The notes under the pieces: model-generated
Databases searched by the model: none
Told to the model about the DNA's origin: nothing
What the model saw: the letters and a program-made list of their open reading frames with translations, nothing else
Made by a program: the position numbers and the translations under genes
Shown here: piece by piece, positions 50,431 through 63,031 of the stretch
Position numbering within the stretch: position 1 is the first letter of the stretch
How the letters are laid out: each line of letters opens with the position of its first letter
Assembly: GCF_015024225.1 (NCBI RefSeq)
Contig: NZ_JACJGM010000015.1
Location: 1 to 64,000, forward strand
Length of the DNA: 64,000 nucleotides
Direction of reading: 5' to 3'
From: Nocardioides lijunqiniae
Lineage (GTDB): Bacteria > Actinomycetota > Actinomycetes > Propionibacteriales > Nocardioidaceae

Positions 50431-52358
50431 CCGAGGTTCACCGCCAGCAGGGCCAGGACGACGATGAGCACGCCGGCGAGGAGGGAGAGGGCATAGGAGC
50501 GCACGAAACCGTTCTGGATCTTCCGTAGCTGACCGCCGATCCCCGAGACCGCGGACGCGCCCCCGGTGAAGACGCCGTCGGCGCCGTGGCGGTCGAAGGT
50601 GAGCAGGCCGCTGACGAGGTGACGGCCCGGGGTGACCACCAGGCCCTCGTTGATCGCGTCGCCGTAGAGGTCGGCGCGCGCCGCGCGAGTGGCGAAGGAG
50701 ACGTCCTCCGGCGGGGTCAGCGAGATCTCGCGACGGGCGACGAGGAACCACGCGGCGGCGACGCCGAGGGCCACGACGGCCACGACGATGCCGGTGATCG
50801 CCAGGGCGGGCAGCGGGGGCTCGTGGTGCTCGACGTGACCGACGACCGGGGTGAGCCACTCGACGATCCAGTCGCCGAGGAGCAGCACGCCCGCGAGGAC
50901 GGAGAGCGCCGCGAGGACGATCAGCGGCACGGTCATCAGCGCCGGCGACTCGTGGGGGTGCACGTCCTCCTTCCACCGCTTGTTGGTGAAGAAGGTCATC
51001 AGCATCAGCCGGGTCATGTAGAAGCCGGTGATGCCGGCGCCGATGAGGGCGGCGATGCCGACCAGGAGGTTCTCGGTCAGCGCGACCTCGATGATCTTGT
51101 CCTTGGACCAGAACCCGGAGAACCCCGGGAACCCGATGATCGCGAGGTAGCCCATCGCGAACGTCAGGAAGGTCACCGGCATGGCGTGACGGACCGCGCC
51201 GTAGCGGCGCATGTCGACGTCGTCGTTCATGCCGTGCATGACCGAGCCGGCGCCGAGGAACATGTTGGCCTTGAAGAAGCCGTGCGTGAGCAGGTGGAAG
51301 ATCGCGAACGCGTAGCCCGCGGTGCCGAGACCGGCGGCCAGCATCATGTAGCCGATCTGGCTCATGGTGGAGCCGGCCAGGGCCTTCTTGATGTCGTCCT
51401 TGGCGCAGCCGAGCACCGCACCCCACAGCAGCGTCACCGTGGCGACGATGACCACGACCGTCTGGGCCGCCGGAGCGAGCTCGAAGACGAAGTTGGAGCG
51501 GACGATGAGGTAGACGCCCGCGGTGACCATGGTGGCGGCGTGGATCAGGGCCGAGACCGGGGTCGGGCCCTCCATCGCGTCGAGCAGCCAGGCCTGCAGC
51601 GGGACCTGGGCGGACTTGCCGCACGCGCCGAGCAGGAGCAGCAGGCCGAGCGCGTTGAGCGTGGCCTCCGAGGCTCCCGACGAGGCGGCGCTGATGCCGC
51701 TGAAGCTGGTCGTGCCGAAGGTGACGAAGAACAGGAAGATCGCCAGGGCCATGCCCATGTCGCCCACGCGGTTCATCACGAACGCCTTCTTGGCGGCGGC
51801 CGCGGCGGTGGGCTTGTGCTGCCAGAAGCCGATCAGCAGGTACGACGCCAGGCCGACGCCCTCCCAGCCGAGGAAGAGCCCGACGTAGTTCTCCGCCATG
51901 ACGAGCATGAGCATCGCGGCGACGAAGAGGTTGAGGTAGGCGAAGAAGCGGCGGCGGCGGGGGTCGTGCTCCATGTAGCCGATGGAGTAGACGTGGATCA
52001 GCGTGCCCACACCGGTGATCAGCAGCAGGAACAGCGACGACAGCGGGTCGTAGAGCAGGTCCATGCCGACCTCGAGCCCGCCGACGTGGATCCAGTTGTA
52101 GAGCTCCTGCGAGATCTGCCGCTCCCCCTCGCCCCGGTCCATCAGGGAGAGGAACATCAGCAGGCTGACGACGAAGGACCCGGCGGCGGTCGCGGTGCCG
52201 AGCAGGTGGCCCCACCGGTCGGTCAGGCGGCCGCCGAGCAGCAGCACGACGGCGCCGGCCAGCGGCAGCGCGATCACGAGCCACATCAGGGAGAAGATCC
52301 CGTCGGCGGAGGTGGGGTTCACCACCGGGATGTGGGCAGACTCAGTCAATAGGTGCAT
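50427..52358 (-). CDS. nuoL: NADH-quinone oxidoreductase subunit L
   Basis: The distal antiporter-like subunit of complex I, 643 residues, with the long lateral helix at the C-terminus. The conserved [36 protein letters not shown] and [13 protein letters not shown] blocks are present. The ATG at 52358 has no strong Shine-Dalgarno. It follows nuoK by 16 bp and overlaps nuoM by four bases. Confidence 0.95.
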   Translation of the reverse strand: MHLLTESAHIPVVNPTSADGIFSLMWLVIALPLAGAVVLLLGGRLTDRWGHLLGTATAAGSFVVSLLMFLSLMDRGEGERQISQELYNWIHVGGLEVGMDLLYDPLSSLFLLLITGVGTLIHVYSIGYMEHDPRRRRFFAYLNLFVAAMLMLVMAENYVGLFLGWEGVGLASYLLIGFWQHKPTAAAAAKKAFVMNRVGDMGMALAIFLFFVTFGTTSFSGISAASSGASEATLNALGLLLLLGACGKSAQVPLQAWLLDAMEGPTPVSALIHAATMVTAGVYLIVRSNFVFELAPAAQTVVVIVATVTLLWGAVLGCAKDDIKKALAGSTMSQIGYMMLAAGLGTAGYAFAIFHLLTHGFFKANMFLGAGSVMHGMNDDVDMRRYGAVRHAMPVTFLTFAMGYLAIIGFPGFSGFWSKDKIIEVALTENLLVGIAALIGAGITGFYMTRLMLMTFFTNKRWKEDVHPHESPALMTVPLIVLAALSVLAGVLLLGDWIVEWLTPVVGHVEHHEPPLPALAITGIVVAVVALGVAAAWFLVARREISLTPPEDVSFATRAARADLYGDAINEGLVVTPGRHLVSGLLTFDRHGADGVFTGGASAVSGIGGQLRKIQNGFVRSYALSLLAGVLIVVLALLAVNLG

Positions 52359-52374
52359 CTCGGACGTGGCCCTC

Positions 52375-52668
52375 TCAGAACTTCAGCAGGCTCGCGTCGT
52401 CGACCGAGGCCGAGCGACGCGTCCGGAAGATGGTCATGATGATCGCGAGCCCGACGACGACCTCGGCGGCGGCCACGACCATGACGAAGAACGCCGCGAT
52501 CTGGCCGTCGAGGTTGCCGTGCTGCTTGGCGAACGTCACCAGCGCGAGGTTGCTGGCGTTGAGCATCAGCTCGACGCACATGAACACCACGATGGCGTTG
52601 CGCCGGGTCAGGACCCCGACGCACCCGATGCTGAACAGGATCGCCGACAGGACGATGTACTCGTTCAC
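52375..52668 (-). CDS. nuoK: NADH-quinone oxidoreductase subunit K
   Basis: A 97-residue complex I membrane subunit with three spans and the conserved glutamates in the second and third ([15 protein letters not shown] and [12 protein letters not shown]). The GTG has GGAGGAG 5 bases upstream and overlaps nuoJ by four bases. Confidence 0.95.
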   Translation of the reverse strand: MNEYIVLSAILFSIGCVGVLTRRNAIVVFMCVELMLNASNLALVTFAKQHGNLDGQIAAFFVMVVAAAEVVVGLAIIMTIFRTRRSASVDDASLLKF

Positions 52669-53492
52669 GGCTGCTCCTCCGTGTGGGCCGTGGCGCCGCT
52701 CTTGCCACTGGTCTCGGGCGTGGCGTCGGTCCGCGACTGGTCGTCGAGGCCGAGCGAGCGCTGGACCTCCTCGATGTCGTCGGCGAGCTCGGGCGCGCTG
52801 CGCACGGTGCCGCGCGCGGACAGCACCCGCGAGACCGAGGCCCGCGAGGCGGTGCCGTCGGGCAGCAGGGCCGGGGTGTCGACCGCGTTGTGCCGGGCGA
52901 AGACGCCCGGCGGCGGCAGCGGGCCGGGGTGGGTGCCCTTGTCGGCGTAGTCGCGCATGCGCTGCTGCGCCAGCTCGGCCTGGCCGGGCTTGGGCGTCAG
53001 GCGCTCGCGGTGGGCGAGCACCATGGCCCCGACGGCCGCGGTGATGAGCAGCGCGCTCGTGGCCTCGAAGGCGAAGACGTAGCGGGAGAACAGGATGTCG
53101 GCCAGGCCCTGGATGTTGCCCTCGGAGTTGGCCCGCTCCAGGCCGACCGTCGTGCCGAGCGTGATCTGGCCGAGGCCGACGACCAGCACCAGGCCGAGCA
53201 GCAGGCCGCCGAGGATCGCGAGCACCCGCTGGCCGCGGATGGTCTCCACGACCGAGTCGGAGGCGTCGACGCCGACGATCATCATCACGAAGAGGAACAG
53301 CATCAGGATGGCGCCGGTGTAGACGATGATCTGGACCGCGAAGAGGAACGGCGCCTCGAGCACGGCGTAGAGCACCGCGAGGCTGATCATCACGACGGCC
53401 AGGAGGAGCGCGGCGTGCACGGCCTTGCGCACGAAGAGGATCCCCAGGGCGGCGAGCACCATGACGGGGGCGAGCACCCAGAACGCGATCAC
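52665..53492 (-). CDS. nuoJ: NADH-quinone oxidoreductase subunit J
   Basis: A complex I membrane subunit. Five spans occupy residues 1-165, including the [20 protein letters not shown] signature. A hydrophilic tail of about 110 residues, rich in Pro, Ala, Asp and Ser, follows; such tails are seen in actinobacteria and absent from E. coli NuoJ. Length is 275 residues. The GTG at 53492 shares GTGA with the nuoI stop. Confidence 0.94.
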   Translation of the reverse strand: MIAFWVLAPVMVLAALGILFVRKAVHAALLLAVVMISLAVLYAVLEAPFLFAVQIIVYTGAILMLFLFVMMIVGVDASDSVVETIRGQRVLAILGGLLLGLVLVVGLGQITLGTTVGLERANSEGNIQGLADILFSRYVFAFEATSALLITAAVGAMVLAHRERLTPKPGQAELAQQRMRDYADKGTHPGPLPPPGVFARHNAVDTPALLPDGTASRASVSRVLSARGTVRSAPELADDIEEVQRSLGLDDQSRTDATPETSGKSGATAHTEEQP

Positions 53493-54049
53493 GGGGCGGC
53501 CTCCCCGCGCGGCGCGGGCGCCGGCGCCGAGAACTCGCCGCGGTAGTAGGCGCCCTCGTCGTCGCCGAGGAGCATCGCGTGCGGCGGCTGCTCCATGCCC
53601 GGCAGCAGCGGCGCCAGCAGGTCGGACTTCTCGTAGATGAGGTCCTCGCGGTTGTCGTCGGCCAGCTCGTACTCGTTGGTCATCGTGAGGGCGCGCGTCG
53701 GGCAGGCCTCGATGCACAGCCCGCACAGGATGCAGCGCAGGTAGTTGATCTGGTAGACGCGGCCGTAGCGCTCACCCGGCGAGAAGCGGCCGTCCTCGGT
53801 GTTCTGGTCGCCCTCGACGTAGATGGCGTCGGCCGGGCAGGCCCACGCGCACAGCTCGCAGCCGATGCACTTCTCGAGGCCGTCGGGGTACCGGTTGAGC
53901 TGGTGCCGGCCGTGGAAGCGCGGCGCCGTGGGCATCTTCTCGAAGGGGTACTGCTCGGTGACGACCTTGCGGAACATGGTGCGGAAGGTCACGCCGAACC
54001 CCGCGATGGGGTCCCAGAACTGTTCCTTCACGCCGCGTGACTCAGCCAT
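53489..54049 (-). CDS. nuoI: NADH-quinone oxidoreductase subunit I
   Basis: The peripheral-arm subunit holding clusters N6a and N6b. Two 4Fe-4S motifs are intact: [11 protein letters not shown] (Cys61, 64, 67, 71) and [11 protein letters not shown] (106, 109, 112, 116), each followed by Pro. Length is 186 residues. It overlaps nuoH by 8 bp. The C-terminal tail after ~165 is Pro/Ala-rich. Confidence 0.96.
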   Translation of the reverse strand: MAESRGVKEQFWDPIAGFGVTFRTMFRKVVTEQYPFEKMPTAPRFHGRHQLNRYPDGLEKCIGCELCAWACPADAIYVEGDQNTEDGRFSPGERYGRVYQINYLRCILCGLCIEACPTRALTMTNEYELADDNREDLIYEKSDLLAPLLPGMEQPPHAMLLGDDEGAYYRGEFSAPAPAPRGEAAP

Positions 54050-55382
54050 CTGCGTGTGCCTCCTTGCCCGCGCCGGCAGGGGCGGGGCTCGAGATCGGGG
54101 TGTCGAAGGTCAGCGGGGCCGCGGCACCGCGCACCGGGCCACCGGCCGGCATCGCCGGGACCGGGAAGCCGCCGGGGGTCGGCGCGGGGGCCGGCGCCTC
54201 GTCGGCGTCCTCGCGCTCCTCCCCGAAGAAGAACAGCAGCAGGAACGCGACCACGAGCACGCCGATGCCGATCAGGAGGTAGCGCCGGTCGATGCCGTCG
54301 CCGTCCAGGGAGATCGTGCGGATCGTCGCGACCGCGATGATCCAGACCAGCGCGATCGGGATGAGCCGCTTCCAGCCGAACGCCATGAACTGGTCGTAGC
54401 GCAGGCGGGGCAGCGAGCCGCGCAGCCAGATGAAGAAGAAGACGAAGAACAGCACCTTGCCGAAGAACCAGATCAGCGGCACGTAGCCCTCGTTGGCGCC
54501 CGCCCAGATCTCGTCGATCCAGAACGGCGCGTGCCAGCCGCCGAGGAACAGCGTCGTGGCCAGTGCGGAGACGGTCGCCATGTTGATGTACTCGGCGAGG
54601 AAGAACAGGGCGAACTTCAGCGAGGAGTACTCGGTGTGGAAGCCGCCCACGAGCTCGCCCTCGGCCTCGGGGAGGTCGAACGGCGCGCGGTTGGTCTCCC
54701 CCACCATCGCGATCACGTAGATCACGAACGACGGCACCAGGATCAGGCCGAACCACAGGTCGTCCTGGGCCTCCACGATCTCGGAGGTGGACATGGAGCC
54801 GGCGTAGAGGAACACCGCGACGAGCGCGAGGCCCATCGCGACCTCGTAGGAGATCATCTGCGCGCTCGAGCGCAGGCCGCCGAGCAGCGAGTAGGTCGAG
54901 CCGCTGGACCAGCCGCCGAGCACGATGCCGTAGATGCCCACCGAGGCGATGGCCATCACGAACAGCACGGCCACGGGCATGTCGGTGAGCTGGAGCGGGG
55001 TGGTGCGGTCGGTGAACGGGAGCCCGACGTTCTCGGGGCCGAACGGGATCACGCTGAACGTCACGAACGCCGGCACCACCGCGATGACGGGCGCCAGGAG
55101 GAAGACCACCTTGTCGGCGGCCTTGGGGATGATGTCCTCCTTCAGCGCCAGCTTCACGCCGTCCGCGAGGGACTGCAGGAGGCCGAAGGGGCCGTTGACG
55201 TTGGGGCCGATGCGGTGCTGCATCCGGGCCACGACCCGGCGCTCCCACCAGATGTTGAACAGGGTGAGCAGCACCAGCACGAGGAAGATCAGCACGGCCT
55301 TGACGATGACCAGCCACCACGGGTCCTTGCCGAAGGCGCTGAGGTCGTCGGCGGCGAGGACCGAGACGAGGGTCGGGCTCAC
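54042..55382 (-). CDS. nuoH: NADH-quinone oxidoreductase subunit H
   Basis: The membrane subunit at the quinone-binding junction, eight spans. The conserved [20 protein letters not shown] and EADNRAPFD-type loop (here [19 protein letters not shown]) are both present. Length is 446 residues owing to a ~55-residue Pro/Ala-rich C-terminal tail. The GTG shares GTGA with nuoG. Confidence 0.95.
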   Translation of the reverse strand: MSPTLVSVLAADDLSAFGKDPWWLVIVKAVLIFLVLVLLTLFNIWWERRVVARMQHRIGPNVNGPFGLLQSLADGVKLALKEDIIPKAADKVVFLLAPVIAVVPAFVTFSVIPFGPENVGLPFTDRTTPLQLTDMPVAVLFVMAIASVGIYGIVLGGWSSGSTYSLLGGLRSSAQMISYEVAMGLALVAVFLYAGSMSTSEIVEAQDDLWFGLILVPSFVIYVIAMVGETNRAPFDLPEAEGELVGGFHTEYSSLKFALFFLAEYINMATVSALATTLFLGGWHAPFWIDEIWAGANEGYVPLIWFFGKVLFFVFFFIWLRGSLPRLRYDQFMAFGWKRLIPIALVWIIAVATIRTISLDGDGIDRRYLLIGIGVLVVAFLLLFFFGEEREDADEAPAPAPTPGGFPVPAMPAGGPVRGAAAPLTFDTPISSPAPAGAGKEAHADG

Positions 55383-57793
55383 GAGGGGTCTCCCTTCACG
55401 GTCACACGGGATCCGGGCGAGGCCACGTCGGCGAGCACGCCGCGGCCGAACGACCGGGCGGGCAGCCAGACCACGCCGTCGGCGAGGTCGTCGGCCACCA
55501 CGGCCGGGAGCGTCACCGAGCCACGGTCGCCGGTGACGGTCACGGTCGGGCCGACGGCGTCGAGGACGGCACGGGAGACCCGGGCGACGGTGGGCCGGGC
55601 GGTGGCGGCGAGGTGCTTGTCGCCGTCCTGCATCGAGCCGTCGTCGATCATCTGCTTCCAGGTCGCGAGGGCCAGGCCCTCACCACTCCCGGCAGGTACG
55701 GCGGACACGGTCGGGGCGGCCGGGCGCTCGCCGTCCCAGGCACCCATCTCGATCATCCGGGCGCGCGCCTCGGGCACGGTGCGGAAGCCCAGCGGACTCC
55801 CGTGCCCGAGCTGGGCCAGCTCCTCGGCGATGCCGGCGAGGATGCGCAGGTCCGGCAGCGAGGCCGGGTTGGAGAGCACGGCCTCGAACGGCCGGGTGCG
55901 GCCCTCCCAGGTGACGAACGTGCCGGCCTTGTCGGTCACCGGGGCGACCGGGAACACGACGTCGGCGCCGCGGGTCACGTCGGTCTCGCGCAGCTCGACG
56001 GCCACGACGAAGCGGGCCGCCGCGAGCGCCGCGCGGGTGGCGGCGGGATCGGCGGTGTCGTCGGGGTCGATGCCGCCGATCACGACGCCGCCCAGCTCAC
56101 CGGAGGCGAGCGCGGCCACGATGGCGGCGCCGTCGCGTCCCGCGACATCGGGCAGGGAGTCGACGCCCCAGGCGGCGGCGGCGTCGACGCGCGCGGAGGC
56201 GTCGGCGACGGGCCGACCGCCCGGCAGCAGGTTCGGCAGGCAGCCGGCCTCGACCGCACCGCGGTCACCGGCGCGACGGGGCACCCAGGCGAGCCGGGCA
56301 CCGGACGTGGCCGCGAGGGCGGCGGCAGCGGACAGGGCGCCCGGCACCGAGGCCATCCGATCGCCGACGAGCACGACGCTGGAGGCGTCCACGCCGTGGT
56401 CGGCGTGGCCGAGCAGACCGTCGATCGCGGCGACCTCCTCGCCCGGGAGCGTGGCGATGAGGTGACCGCCCAGCTTCTCCAGACCACGGGAGCGGAAAGG
56501 CGCGACGGCGACGACGCGGGTGCCGTGCTTGGTGGCCTTGCGCAGGCGCAGGAAGATCGCGCCGGCCTCGTCCTCGGGCTCGAGGCCCACGAGGACGACG
56601 GTCGCGGCGCGCTCCAGGTCGGCGTACGTCACGGCACCGCCGCCGGGACCCGTGAGCACGACGCTGGAGGCCAGGAAGTCGGCCTCCTCGGCGGAGTGCG
56701 GGCGGGCGCGGAAGTCGATGTCGTTCGTGCCGAGCGCGACGCGGGCGAACGTGCTGTAGGCGAAGGCGTCCTCGACGGTGTGGCGACCGCCCATGAGCAC
56801 CGCGGACGGACCGGCGTCGCGCAGCCCGCGGGCGGCGACGGCGAACGCCTCCGGCCACGAGGCCGGCCGCAGCGAGCCGTCCTCGTCACGGACCTGCGGG
56901 TAGGTGATCCGGTCGTCCTGGGTGGCGTAGTGGAACGCGAAGCGGTCCTTGTCGGTGATCCACTCCTCGTTGACCTCGGGGTCGTTGCCCGCGAGGCGGC
57001 GCATGACCTTGCCGCGTCGGTGGTCGACGCGGATGGCCGAGCCGCACGCGTCGTGCTCGCCGACCGAGGGCGAGGACACCAGGTCGAAGGGCCGCGAGCG
57101 GAAGCGGTACTCGGCGGAGGTCAGCGCGCCGACCGGGCAGATCTGGATCGTGTTGCCCGAGAAGTAGGACTGCAGCGGCTCCTTCTCGTAGATCCCGACC
57201 TGCTGGAGGGCGCCGCGCTCGATGAGCGCGATGAACGGGTCGCCGGCGATCTCCTCGGAGAAGCGCGTGCAGCGCGCGCAGAGCACGCAGCGCTCGCGGT
57301 CGAGGAGCACCTGCGCGGAGATGTTGATGGGCTTGGGGTAGGTGCGCTTGACGCCGCCCGAGGCGGAGAAGCGCGACTCGGCGCGGCCGTTGGACATCGC
57401 CTGGTTCTGCAGGGGGCACTCGCCGCCCTTGTCGCAGACGGGGCAGTCGAGCGGGTGGTTGATGAGCAGGAACTCCATGACGCCCTGCTGCGCCTTGTCG
57501 GCCACCTCGCTGGTGGCCTGGGTGTTGACGACCATGCCCTCGGCGACCGGGAGCGTGCAGGAGGCCTGCGGCTTGGGGAAGCCGCGGCCGTTGCCGGCGT
57601 CGGGGACGTCGACCAGGCACTGGCGGCAGGCGCCGACGGGCGCGAGCAGCGGGTGGTCGCAGAAGCGCGGGATCTGGACGCCCACCTGCTCGGCGGCCCG
57701 GATCACCAGGGTGTCCTTCGGGACGCTGACCTGGATGCCGTCGATGGTCACCGAGACCAGGTCGACGTCGGTCTTCTCGGGCGTGGTGGTCAT
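55379..57793 (-). CDS. nuoG: NADH-quinone oxidoreductase subunit G
   Basis: The largest peripheral subunit of complex I. The N-terminal ferredoxin domain has 2Fe-2S ligands Cys45, 56, 59, 79; the His-ligated N5 site His113, Cys117, 120, 126; and N4 Cys169, 172, 175, 219. The molybdopterin-like domain follows. Only one Cys (250) lies where the extra N7 cluster of some NuoG proteins would be, so N7 appears absent. Length is 804 residues. It overlaps nuoF by four bases. Confidence 0.95.
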   Translation of the reverse strand: MTTTPEKTDVDLVSVTIDGIQVSVPKDTLVIRAAEQVGVQIPRFCDHPLLAPVGACRQCLVDVPDAGNGRGFPKPQASCTLPVAEGMVVNTQATSEVADKAQQGVMEFLLINHPLDCPVCDKGGECPLQNQAMSNGRAESRFSASGGVKRTYPKPINISAQVLLDRERCVLCARCTRFSEEIAGDPFIALIERGALQQVGIYEKEPLQSYFSGNTIQICPVGALTSAEYRFRSRPFDLVSSPSVGEHDACGSAIRVDHRRGKVMRRLAGNDPEVNEEWITDKDRFAFHYATQDDRITYPQVRDEDGSLRPASWPEAFAVAARGLRDAGPSAVLMGGRHTVEDAFAYSTFARVALGTNDIDFRARPHSAEEADFLASSVVLTGPGGGAVTYADLERAATVVLVGLEPEDEAGAIFLRLRKATKHGTRVVAVAPFRSRGLEKLGGHLIATLPGEEVAAIDGLLGHADHGVDASSVVLVGDRMASVPGALSAAAALAATSGARLAWVPRRAGDRGAVEAGCLPNLLPGGRPVADASARVDAAAAWGVDSLPDVAGRDGAAIVAALASGELGGVVIGGIDPDDTADPAATRAALAAARFVVAVELRETDVTRGADVVFPVAPVTDKAGTFVTWEGRTRPFEAVLSNPASLPDLRILAGIAEELAQLGHGSPLGFRTVPEARARMIEMGAWDGERPAAPTVSAVPAGSGEGLALATWKQMIDDGSMQDGDKHLAATARPTVARVSRAVLDAVGPTVTVTGDRGSVTLPAVVADDLADGVVWLPARSFGRGVLADVASPGSRVTVKGDPS

Positions 57794-59124
57794 GCGAGTG
57801 CCCCTTCGGCGGCGAAGGTGGTCGAGGCGGCCGGGTCGAACGGGCAGCCGCCGTGCTGGAGGTGGGCGAGGTACTCCTCGCGGAAGTGGGCGATGGAGCT
57901 CGAGATCGGGCTCGTCGCGCCGTCACCGAGGGCGCAGAACGACCGGCCCAGGATGTTGTCGCACTGGTCGAGCAGCAGGTCGAGGTCGGCCTCCGTGCCC
58001 TGGCCCCGCTCGAGCGCGGCCAGCGTCTGCACCAGCCACCACGTGCCCTCGCGGCACGGGGTGCACTTGCCGCAGGACTCGTGCTTGTAGAACTCCGTCC
58101 AGCGCAGGACGGCGCGCACCACGCAGGTCGTCTCGTCGAAGATCTGCAGCGCGCGGGTGCCGAGCATGGAGCCCACGGCGCCCACGCCCTCGAAGTCGAG
58201 CGGGACGTCGAGGTGGTCGGCGGTGAGCAGCGGGGTGCTGGAGCCGCCCGGCGTCCAGAACTTCAGCGAGTGGCCCTCGCGAACGCCGCCGGCGAGGTCG
58301 ATGAGCTCGCGCAGCGTGATGCCGAGCGGGGCCTCGTACTGCCCGGGCCTCGTGACGTGGCCCGAGAGCGAGAAGATGCCGTAGCCCTTGGACTTCTCGG
58401 TGCCCATCGAGGCGAACCACTCGGCGCCGTGCTCCAGGATGCTGGGCACGGAGGCGATGGACTCGACGTTGTTGATGACTGTCGGGCTGGCGTAGAGGCC
58501 GGCGACGGCCGGGAACGGCGGACGCAGGCGGGGCTGGCCGCGGCGGCCCTCGAGGCCCTCGAGGAGGGCGGTCTCCTCGCCGCAGATGTAGGCGCCGGCG
58601 CCCGCGTGGACGACGAGGTCCAGGTCGTAGCCCGACCCGTGGATGTCCTTGCCGAGGTGGCCGGCGGCGTACGCCTCGGCGACGGCGGCCTGGACCCGGC
58701 GGATGACGTGGAGCACCTCGCCGCGGATGTAGATGAACGCGGTGTTGGCACGGATGGCGTAGGAGCTGATGATCACGCCCTCGACGAGGGTGTGGGGCGT
58801 CGCCATCATCAGCGGGATGTCCTTGCAGGTGCCCGGCTCGGACTCGTCGGCGTTGACGACGAGGTACTTGGGCTTGGGGTTGTCCTGCGGGATGAAGCTC
58901 CACTTCATGCCGGTCGGGAAGCCCGCGCCGCCGCGGCCGCGCAGCCCGGAGTCCTTGACCGCGGAGATGACGTCGTCCGGCGCCATCGCGAGCGCGTTCC
59001 TGAGCGCGCCGTAGCCGCCCTGGGCCTCGTACGCCGCCAGCGTCCAGCTGCGCTCGGAGCCCCAGTTGTCGGTGAGGACCGGGGTGAGGGTGCCCTTCAC
59101 TGAACCAGTCACTGAGTCGCTCAC
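57790..59124 (-). CDS. nuoF: NADH-quinone oxidoreductase subunit F
   Basis: The NADH-oxidising subunit with FMN and cluster N3. [13 protein letters not shown] (60-72) binds [17 protein letters not shown] (181-193) FMN, and [11 protein letters not shown] with a later Cys gives 4Fe-4S ligands 351, 354, 357, 397. The GTG at 59124 shares GTGA with the nuoE stop, giving the usual 444 residues. Confidence 0.95.
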   Translation of the reverse strand: MSDSVTGSVKGTLTPVLTDNWGSERSWTLAAYEAQGGYGALRNALAMAPDDVISAVKDSGLRGRGGAGFPTGMKWSFIPQDNPKPKYLVVNADESEPGTCKDIPLMMATPHTLVEGVIISSYAIRANTAFIYIRGEVLHVIRRVQAAVAEAYAAGHLGKDIHGSGYDLDLVVHAGAGAYICGEETALLEGLEGRRGQPRLRPPFPAVAGLYASPTVINNVESIASVPSILEHGAEWFASMGTEKSKGYGIFSLSGHVTRPGQYEAPLGITLRELIDLAGGVREGHSLKFWTPGGSSTPLLTADHLDVPLDFEGVGAVGSMLGTRALQIFDETTCVVRAVLRWTEFYKHESCGKCTPCREGTWWLVQTLAALERGQGTEADLDLLLDQCDNILGRSFCALGDGATSPISSSIAHFREEYLAHLQHGGCPFDPAASTTFAAEGALA

Positions 59125-59933
59125 TGGGCCTCGTCCTTGTCTGCGGCGGTCTCGCCGCTGGGGCTCTTGTCCTCGACGACGGCCTGCTCGGCCACCGTGT
59201 CGTCGCTCTCGGCGACGGCCTGCTCGCGCTGGGCCGGCTCCTCCGGGACCTCGCCGGCGGTCTCGCCCGCAGTGCCGTTCGAGGACGGGGCGGTCCAGCC
59301 ACGCTCGCGGGCGATCTCGCGGCCGGCCAGGCTGGCCGGTCCGGCGGAGGGGCCCTCGTCGGCGCGGCCGTCGGGGAAGCCCGCGAGCACCCGCTCGGCC
59401 TCGCGCCAGGTGCCGAGGCGCGGCCCGCGCGTGGAGTGGACCTCGGCGCCGGAGCGCAGGTCGTCGACCAGCTGGGTGGCCGACTGCGGGGTCATGTTGT
59501 CCATGAACTCCCAGTTGACCATCATCACCGGCGCGTAGTCGCACGCCGCGTTGCACTCGATGTGCTCCAGGGTGATGCTGGCCTTGTCCTCGGGGCGTCG
59601 CTCGGTCGTCTCGTCGTTGCCGACGTCGAGGTGGCCCTTGAGGCGCTCGAAGATCAGGTCGCCGCCCATGACCGCGCAGAGCGTGTTGGTGCACACCCCG
59701 ACGTGGTAGTCGCCGACCGGCTTGCGCTTGTACATCGTGTAGAACGTCGCCACGCCGCTGACCTCGGCCGCGGTGATGCCGAGGATCGCGGCGCACGCCT
59801 CGATGCCCTCCGGCGTCACCCGTCCCTCCACCGACTGCACGAGGTGCAGCATCGGCAGCAGGCCGGAGCGGGCCTCGGGGTAGCGGGCCGCGATCGCGCG
59901 CAGCTCGTCGTGCGTCTCTTGCGTCAGCGTCAT
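59121..59933 (-). CDS. nuoE: NADH-quinone oxidoreductase subunit E
   Basis: A thioredoxin-fold subunit with the 2Fe-2S cluster N1a, ligated by Cys81, 86 (CTNTLC), 127 and 131 (CNAAC). The core ends near residue 165. A further ~105 residues form an acidic Glu/Ala-rich tail with no known role, so it is longer (270) than E. coli NuoE. The ATG overlaps nuoD by four bases. Confidence 0.95.
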   Translation of the reverse strand: MTLTQETHDELRAIAARYPEARSGLLPMLHLVQSVEGRVTPEGIEACAAILGITAAEVSGVATFYTMYKRKPVGDYHVGVCTNTLCAVMGGDLIFERLKGHLDVGNDETTERRPEDKASITLEHIECNAACDYAPVMMVNWEFMDNMTPQSATQLVDDLRSGAEVHSTRGPRLGTWREAERVLAGFPDGRADEGPSAGPASLAGREIARERGWTAPSSNGTAGETAGEVPEEPAQREQAVAESDDTVAEQAVVEDKSPSGETAADKDEAQ

Positions 59934-61270
59934 CGGTCGACGCCTCCCATCACGGGGTCGATCGAGGCGATGGCGACGATGACGTCGGCGACCATGCCGC
60001 CCTCGCTCATCACGCTCGTGCCCTGCAGGTTGGTGAAGGACGGGTCGCGGTAGTGCACGCGGAACGGGCGGGTGCCACCGTCGGAGACGATGTGCGCGCC
60101 GAGCTCGCCGCGCGGCGACTCGATCGGGACGTAGGCCTGGCCGGGCGGGACCCGGAAGCCCTCGGTCACCAGCTTGAAGTGGTGGATCAGGCCCTCCATG
60201 GACTCGCCCATGATGTGGCGGATGTGGTCGAGGCTGTTGCCCATGCCGTCGCTGCCGATCGCGAGCTGGCTGGGCCAGGCGATCTTCTTGTCGGCGACCA
60301 TCACCGGGGCGCCCTCGAGGCCGGCCAGGCGGTCGGCGGCCTGCTCGACGATCTTGAGCGACTCCCACATCTCGTTGAGCCGGATCCGGAAGCGCCCGTA
60401 GGAGTCGGCGGTGTCCCAGGTCTGGACGTCGAAGTCGTAGTCCTCGTAGCCGCAGTAGGGCTCGGTCTTGCGCAGGTCCCAGCCGTAGCCGGTGCTGCGC
60501 AGCACGGGGCCGGTGATGCCGAGCGCGAGCACGCCGTCGAGCTCGAGGTGGCCGACGCCCTCGAGGCGGGCCTTGAAGATCGGGTTGGCGTTGCACAGCG
60601 CGGCGTACTCGGGGAGGCGCTTCTTCATCAGGGCGATGAAGCCGCGGATCTCGTCGAGCGCGCCCGGGGGCAGGTCCTGCGCCACTCCGCCGGGGCGGAT
60701 GAACGCGTGGTTCATGCGCAGGCCGGTGATCAGCTCGAACAGGTCGAGCACCAGCTCCCGCTCGCGGAAGCCGATGGTCATGACCGTGAGCGCGCCGATC
60801 TCCATGCCGCCGGTGGCGATGGCGACCAGGTGCGAGGAGATCCGGTTGAGCTCCATGAGCAGGACCCGCATGACGCTGGCCTTCTCGGGGATCTGGTCCT
60901 CGATGTCGAGCAGCCGCTCGACGCCCAGGCAGTACGTCGCCTCGTTGAAGAACGGGCTGAGGTAGTCCATGCGGGTGACGAACGTCGTGCCCTGCACCCA
61001 GGAGCGGTACTCCATGTTCTTCTCGATGCCGGTGTGGAGGTAGCCGATGCCGCAGCGGGCCTCGGTGACCGTCTCGCCCTCGAGCTCGAGGATCAGCCGG
61101 AGCACCCCGTGGGTGGAGGGGTGCTGGGGACCCATGTTGACGACGACGCGCTCGTCGGCCTCCTCGGCGAGGCCCTCGACGATCTGGTCCCAGTCCTGGC
61201 CCGTGACGGTGAAGACGCGGCCCTCGCTGGTGTCGCTGCTGCCGGCGTACATGTCCTGGTCGGTGGCCAT
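59930..61270 (-). CDS. nuoD: NADH-quinone oxidoreductase subunit D
   Basis: The 49-kDa subunit forming half of the quinone pocket. [19 protein letters not shown] near residue 45 contains the His that contacts the quinone head group, and [18 protein letters not shown] lies in the second half. Length is 446 residues including an N-terminal extension of ~40. It overlaps nuoC by one base (TGATG). Confidence 0.96.
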   Translation of the reverse strand: MATDQDMYAGSSDTSEGRVFTVTGQDWDQIVEGLAEEADERVVVNMGPQHPSTHGVLRLILELEGETVTEARCGIGYLHTGIEKNMEYRSWVQGTTFVTRMDYLSPFFNEATYCLGVERLLDIEDQIPEKASVMRVLLMELNRISSHLVAIATGGMEIGALTVMTIGFRERELVLDLFELITGLRMNHAFIRPGGVAQDLPPGALDEIRGFIALMKKRLPEYAALCNANPIFKARLEGVGHLELDGVLALGITGPVLRSTGYGWDLRKTEPYCGYEDYDFDVQTWDTADSYGRFRIRLNEMWESLKIVEQAADRLAGLEGAPVMVADKKIAWPSQLAIGSDGMGNSLDHIRHIMGESMEGLIHHFKLVTEGFRVPPGQAYVPIESPRGELGAHIVSDGGTRPFRVHYRDPSFTNLQGTSVMSEGGMVADVIVAIASIDPVMGGVDR

Positions 61271-61991
61271 CAGTTGTAGCTCCTGCGCTGGTCGGGCGGC
61301 GGGATGGTGCCGCCCTTGTACTCCACGGGAATGCCGCCCAGCGGGTAGTCCTTGCGCTGGGGGTGGCCCGGCCAGTCGTCGGGCATGAGGATGCGGGTGA
61401 GGGCCGGGTGGCCGTCGAACACGATCCCGAACATGTCGTAGGTCTCGCGCTCGTGCCAGTCGGTGGTGGGGTAGATGCCCACCAGCGAGGGGATGTGCGC
61501 GTCGCCGTCGGGGACGCTGACCTCGACCCTGACCCGACGGTTGTGCGTCATCGAGAGCAGGTGGTAGACGGCGTGCAGCTCGCGGCCGGCGTCGTCGGGG
61601 TAGTGCACCCCGCTGACGCCCGAGCAGAGCTCGAAGCGCAGCCGCGGGTCGTCGCGCAGGGTCTGCGCGACGTGCAGCAGCTGGTCGCGCTGCACGTGGA
61701 GGGTGAGCTCGCCGCGGTGGATCACGACGTGGCCGAGGTGGCCCTCGAGCGCGTCGGCGACCTCGTCGAACCAGCCGCCGTAGGGGCGCTGGGCCGGGCC
61801 GGGGAAGACGATCGGGGCGACCAGACCGCCGTACCCACTGGTGTCGGGGGTTCCGGAGGCGCCGAACATGCCGGTGCGGGCGCCGACCGCGGTGACCTCG
61901 CCCGGGGGCGCCGGGACGTTCTCCGGGGACTGCTCGACCGCGGGCTGCTCGGGCGGCTTCGGCTCGGGGACGACGTCCTTCTGGCCCTCGC

Positions 61992-61995
<4 letters not shown>
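61270..61995 (-). CDS. nuoC: NADH-quinone oxidoreductase subunit C
   Basis: The 30-kDa peripheral subunit that connects NuoD, NuoB and NuoI. The signature [20 protein letters not shown] is near residue 185 and DYPLGG near 217. A Pro/Glu-rich N-terminal extension of about 60 residues precedes the fold. Length is 241 residues. It overlaps nuoB by four bases. Confidence 0.95.
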
Positions 61996-62546
<551 letters not shown>

Positions 62547-62560
62547 CTAGTTACCTCCGG

Positions 62561-62675
62561 TTGAGGGCCGCGAGGCGCGTGCTCCGCCAAGGCGGAGGAG
62601 CGAAGGCGACCTGAAGAGCGAAGCGGTCGTCGAGTGACGACAACGCCGGCGGAGTGCGTGCATCGTGGCCCTCAA
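62561..62675. repeat. Long imperfect hairpin between nuoA and nuoB
   Basis: Arms 62561-62588 and 62648-62675 pair over about 28 bases, with perfect ends (TTGAGGGCC / GGCCCTCAA and CTCCGCC / GGCGGAG) and a few mismatches or G-T pairs between. The interior holds a GTCGTC/GACGAC hairpin (62626-62641) and a GCGAAGC heptamer (62618-62624). The right arm covers the nuoA stop codon. Confidence 0.7.
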
Positions 62676-63031
62676 TCCCACTCGAGTCCGCCGCGGCGCC
62701 ATACGTAGGCGTAGGCGACGAACACGGTGGCGATGAAGACGACCATCTCGACCAGGCCGAAGAACCCCATCGCGTCGAAGCGCACGGCCCACGGGTAGAG
62801 GAAGATGATCTCGATGTCGAAGACGATGAACAGCATCGCGGTGATGTAGTACTTCACCGGGAACCGGCCGCCGCCGACTGGCTGGGGCGTCGGCTCGATG
62901 CCGCACTCGTAGGAGTCCAGGCGGGCCCGGTTGTAGCGCTTGGGTCCGACCACGGCACTCATGGCCACGGAGCCGATCGCGAACAGTGCCGCGAGGATGG
63001 CCAGCGCCAGTACCGGCGTGTAGAGCTCCAT
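62672..63031 (-). CDS. nuoA: NADH-quinone oxidoreductase subunit A
   Basis: A three-span complex I membrane subunit next to the quinone channel. The conserved loop DSYECGIEPTPQPVGGGRFP lies near residue 40, and the second span begins with VKYYITAMLFIVFDIEI. Length is 119 residues, normal. The ATG at 63031 has AAGGA 7 bases upstream; an open extension beyond it is not supported. It is the first gene of the nuo operon. Confidence 0.95.
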   Translation of the reverse strand: MELYTPVLALAILAALFAIGSVAMSAVVGPKRYNRARLDSYECGIEPTPQPVGGGRFPVKYYITAMLFIVFDIEIIFLYPWAVRFDAMGFFGLVEMVVFIATVFVAYAYVWRRGGLEWD

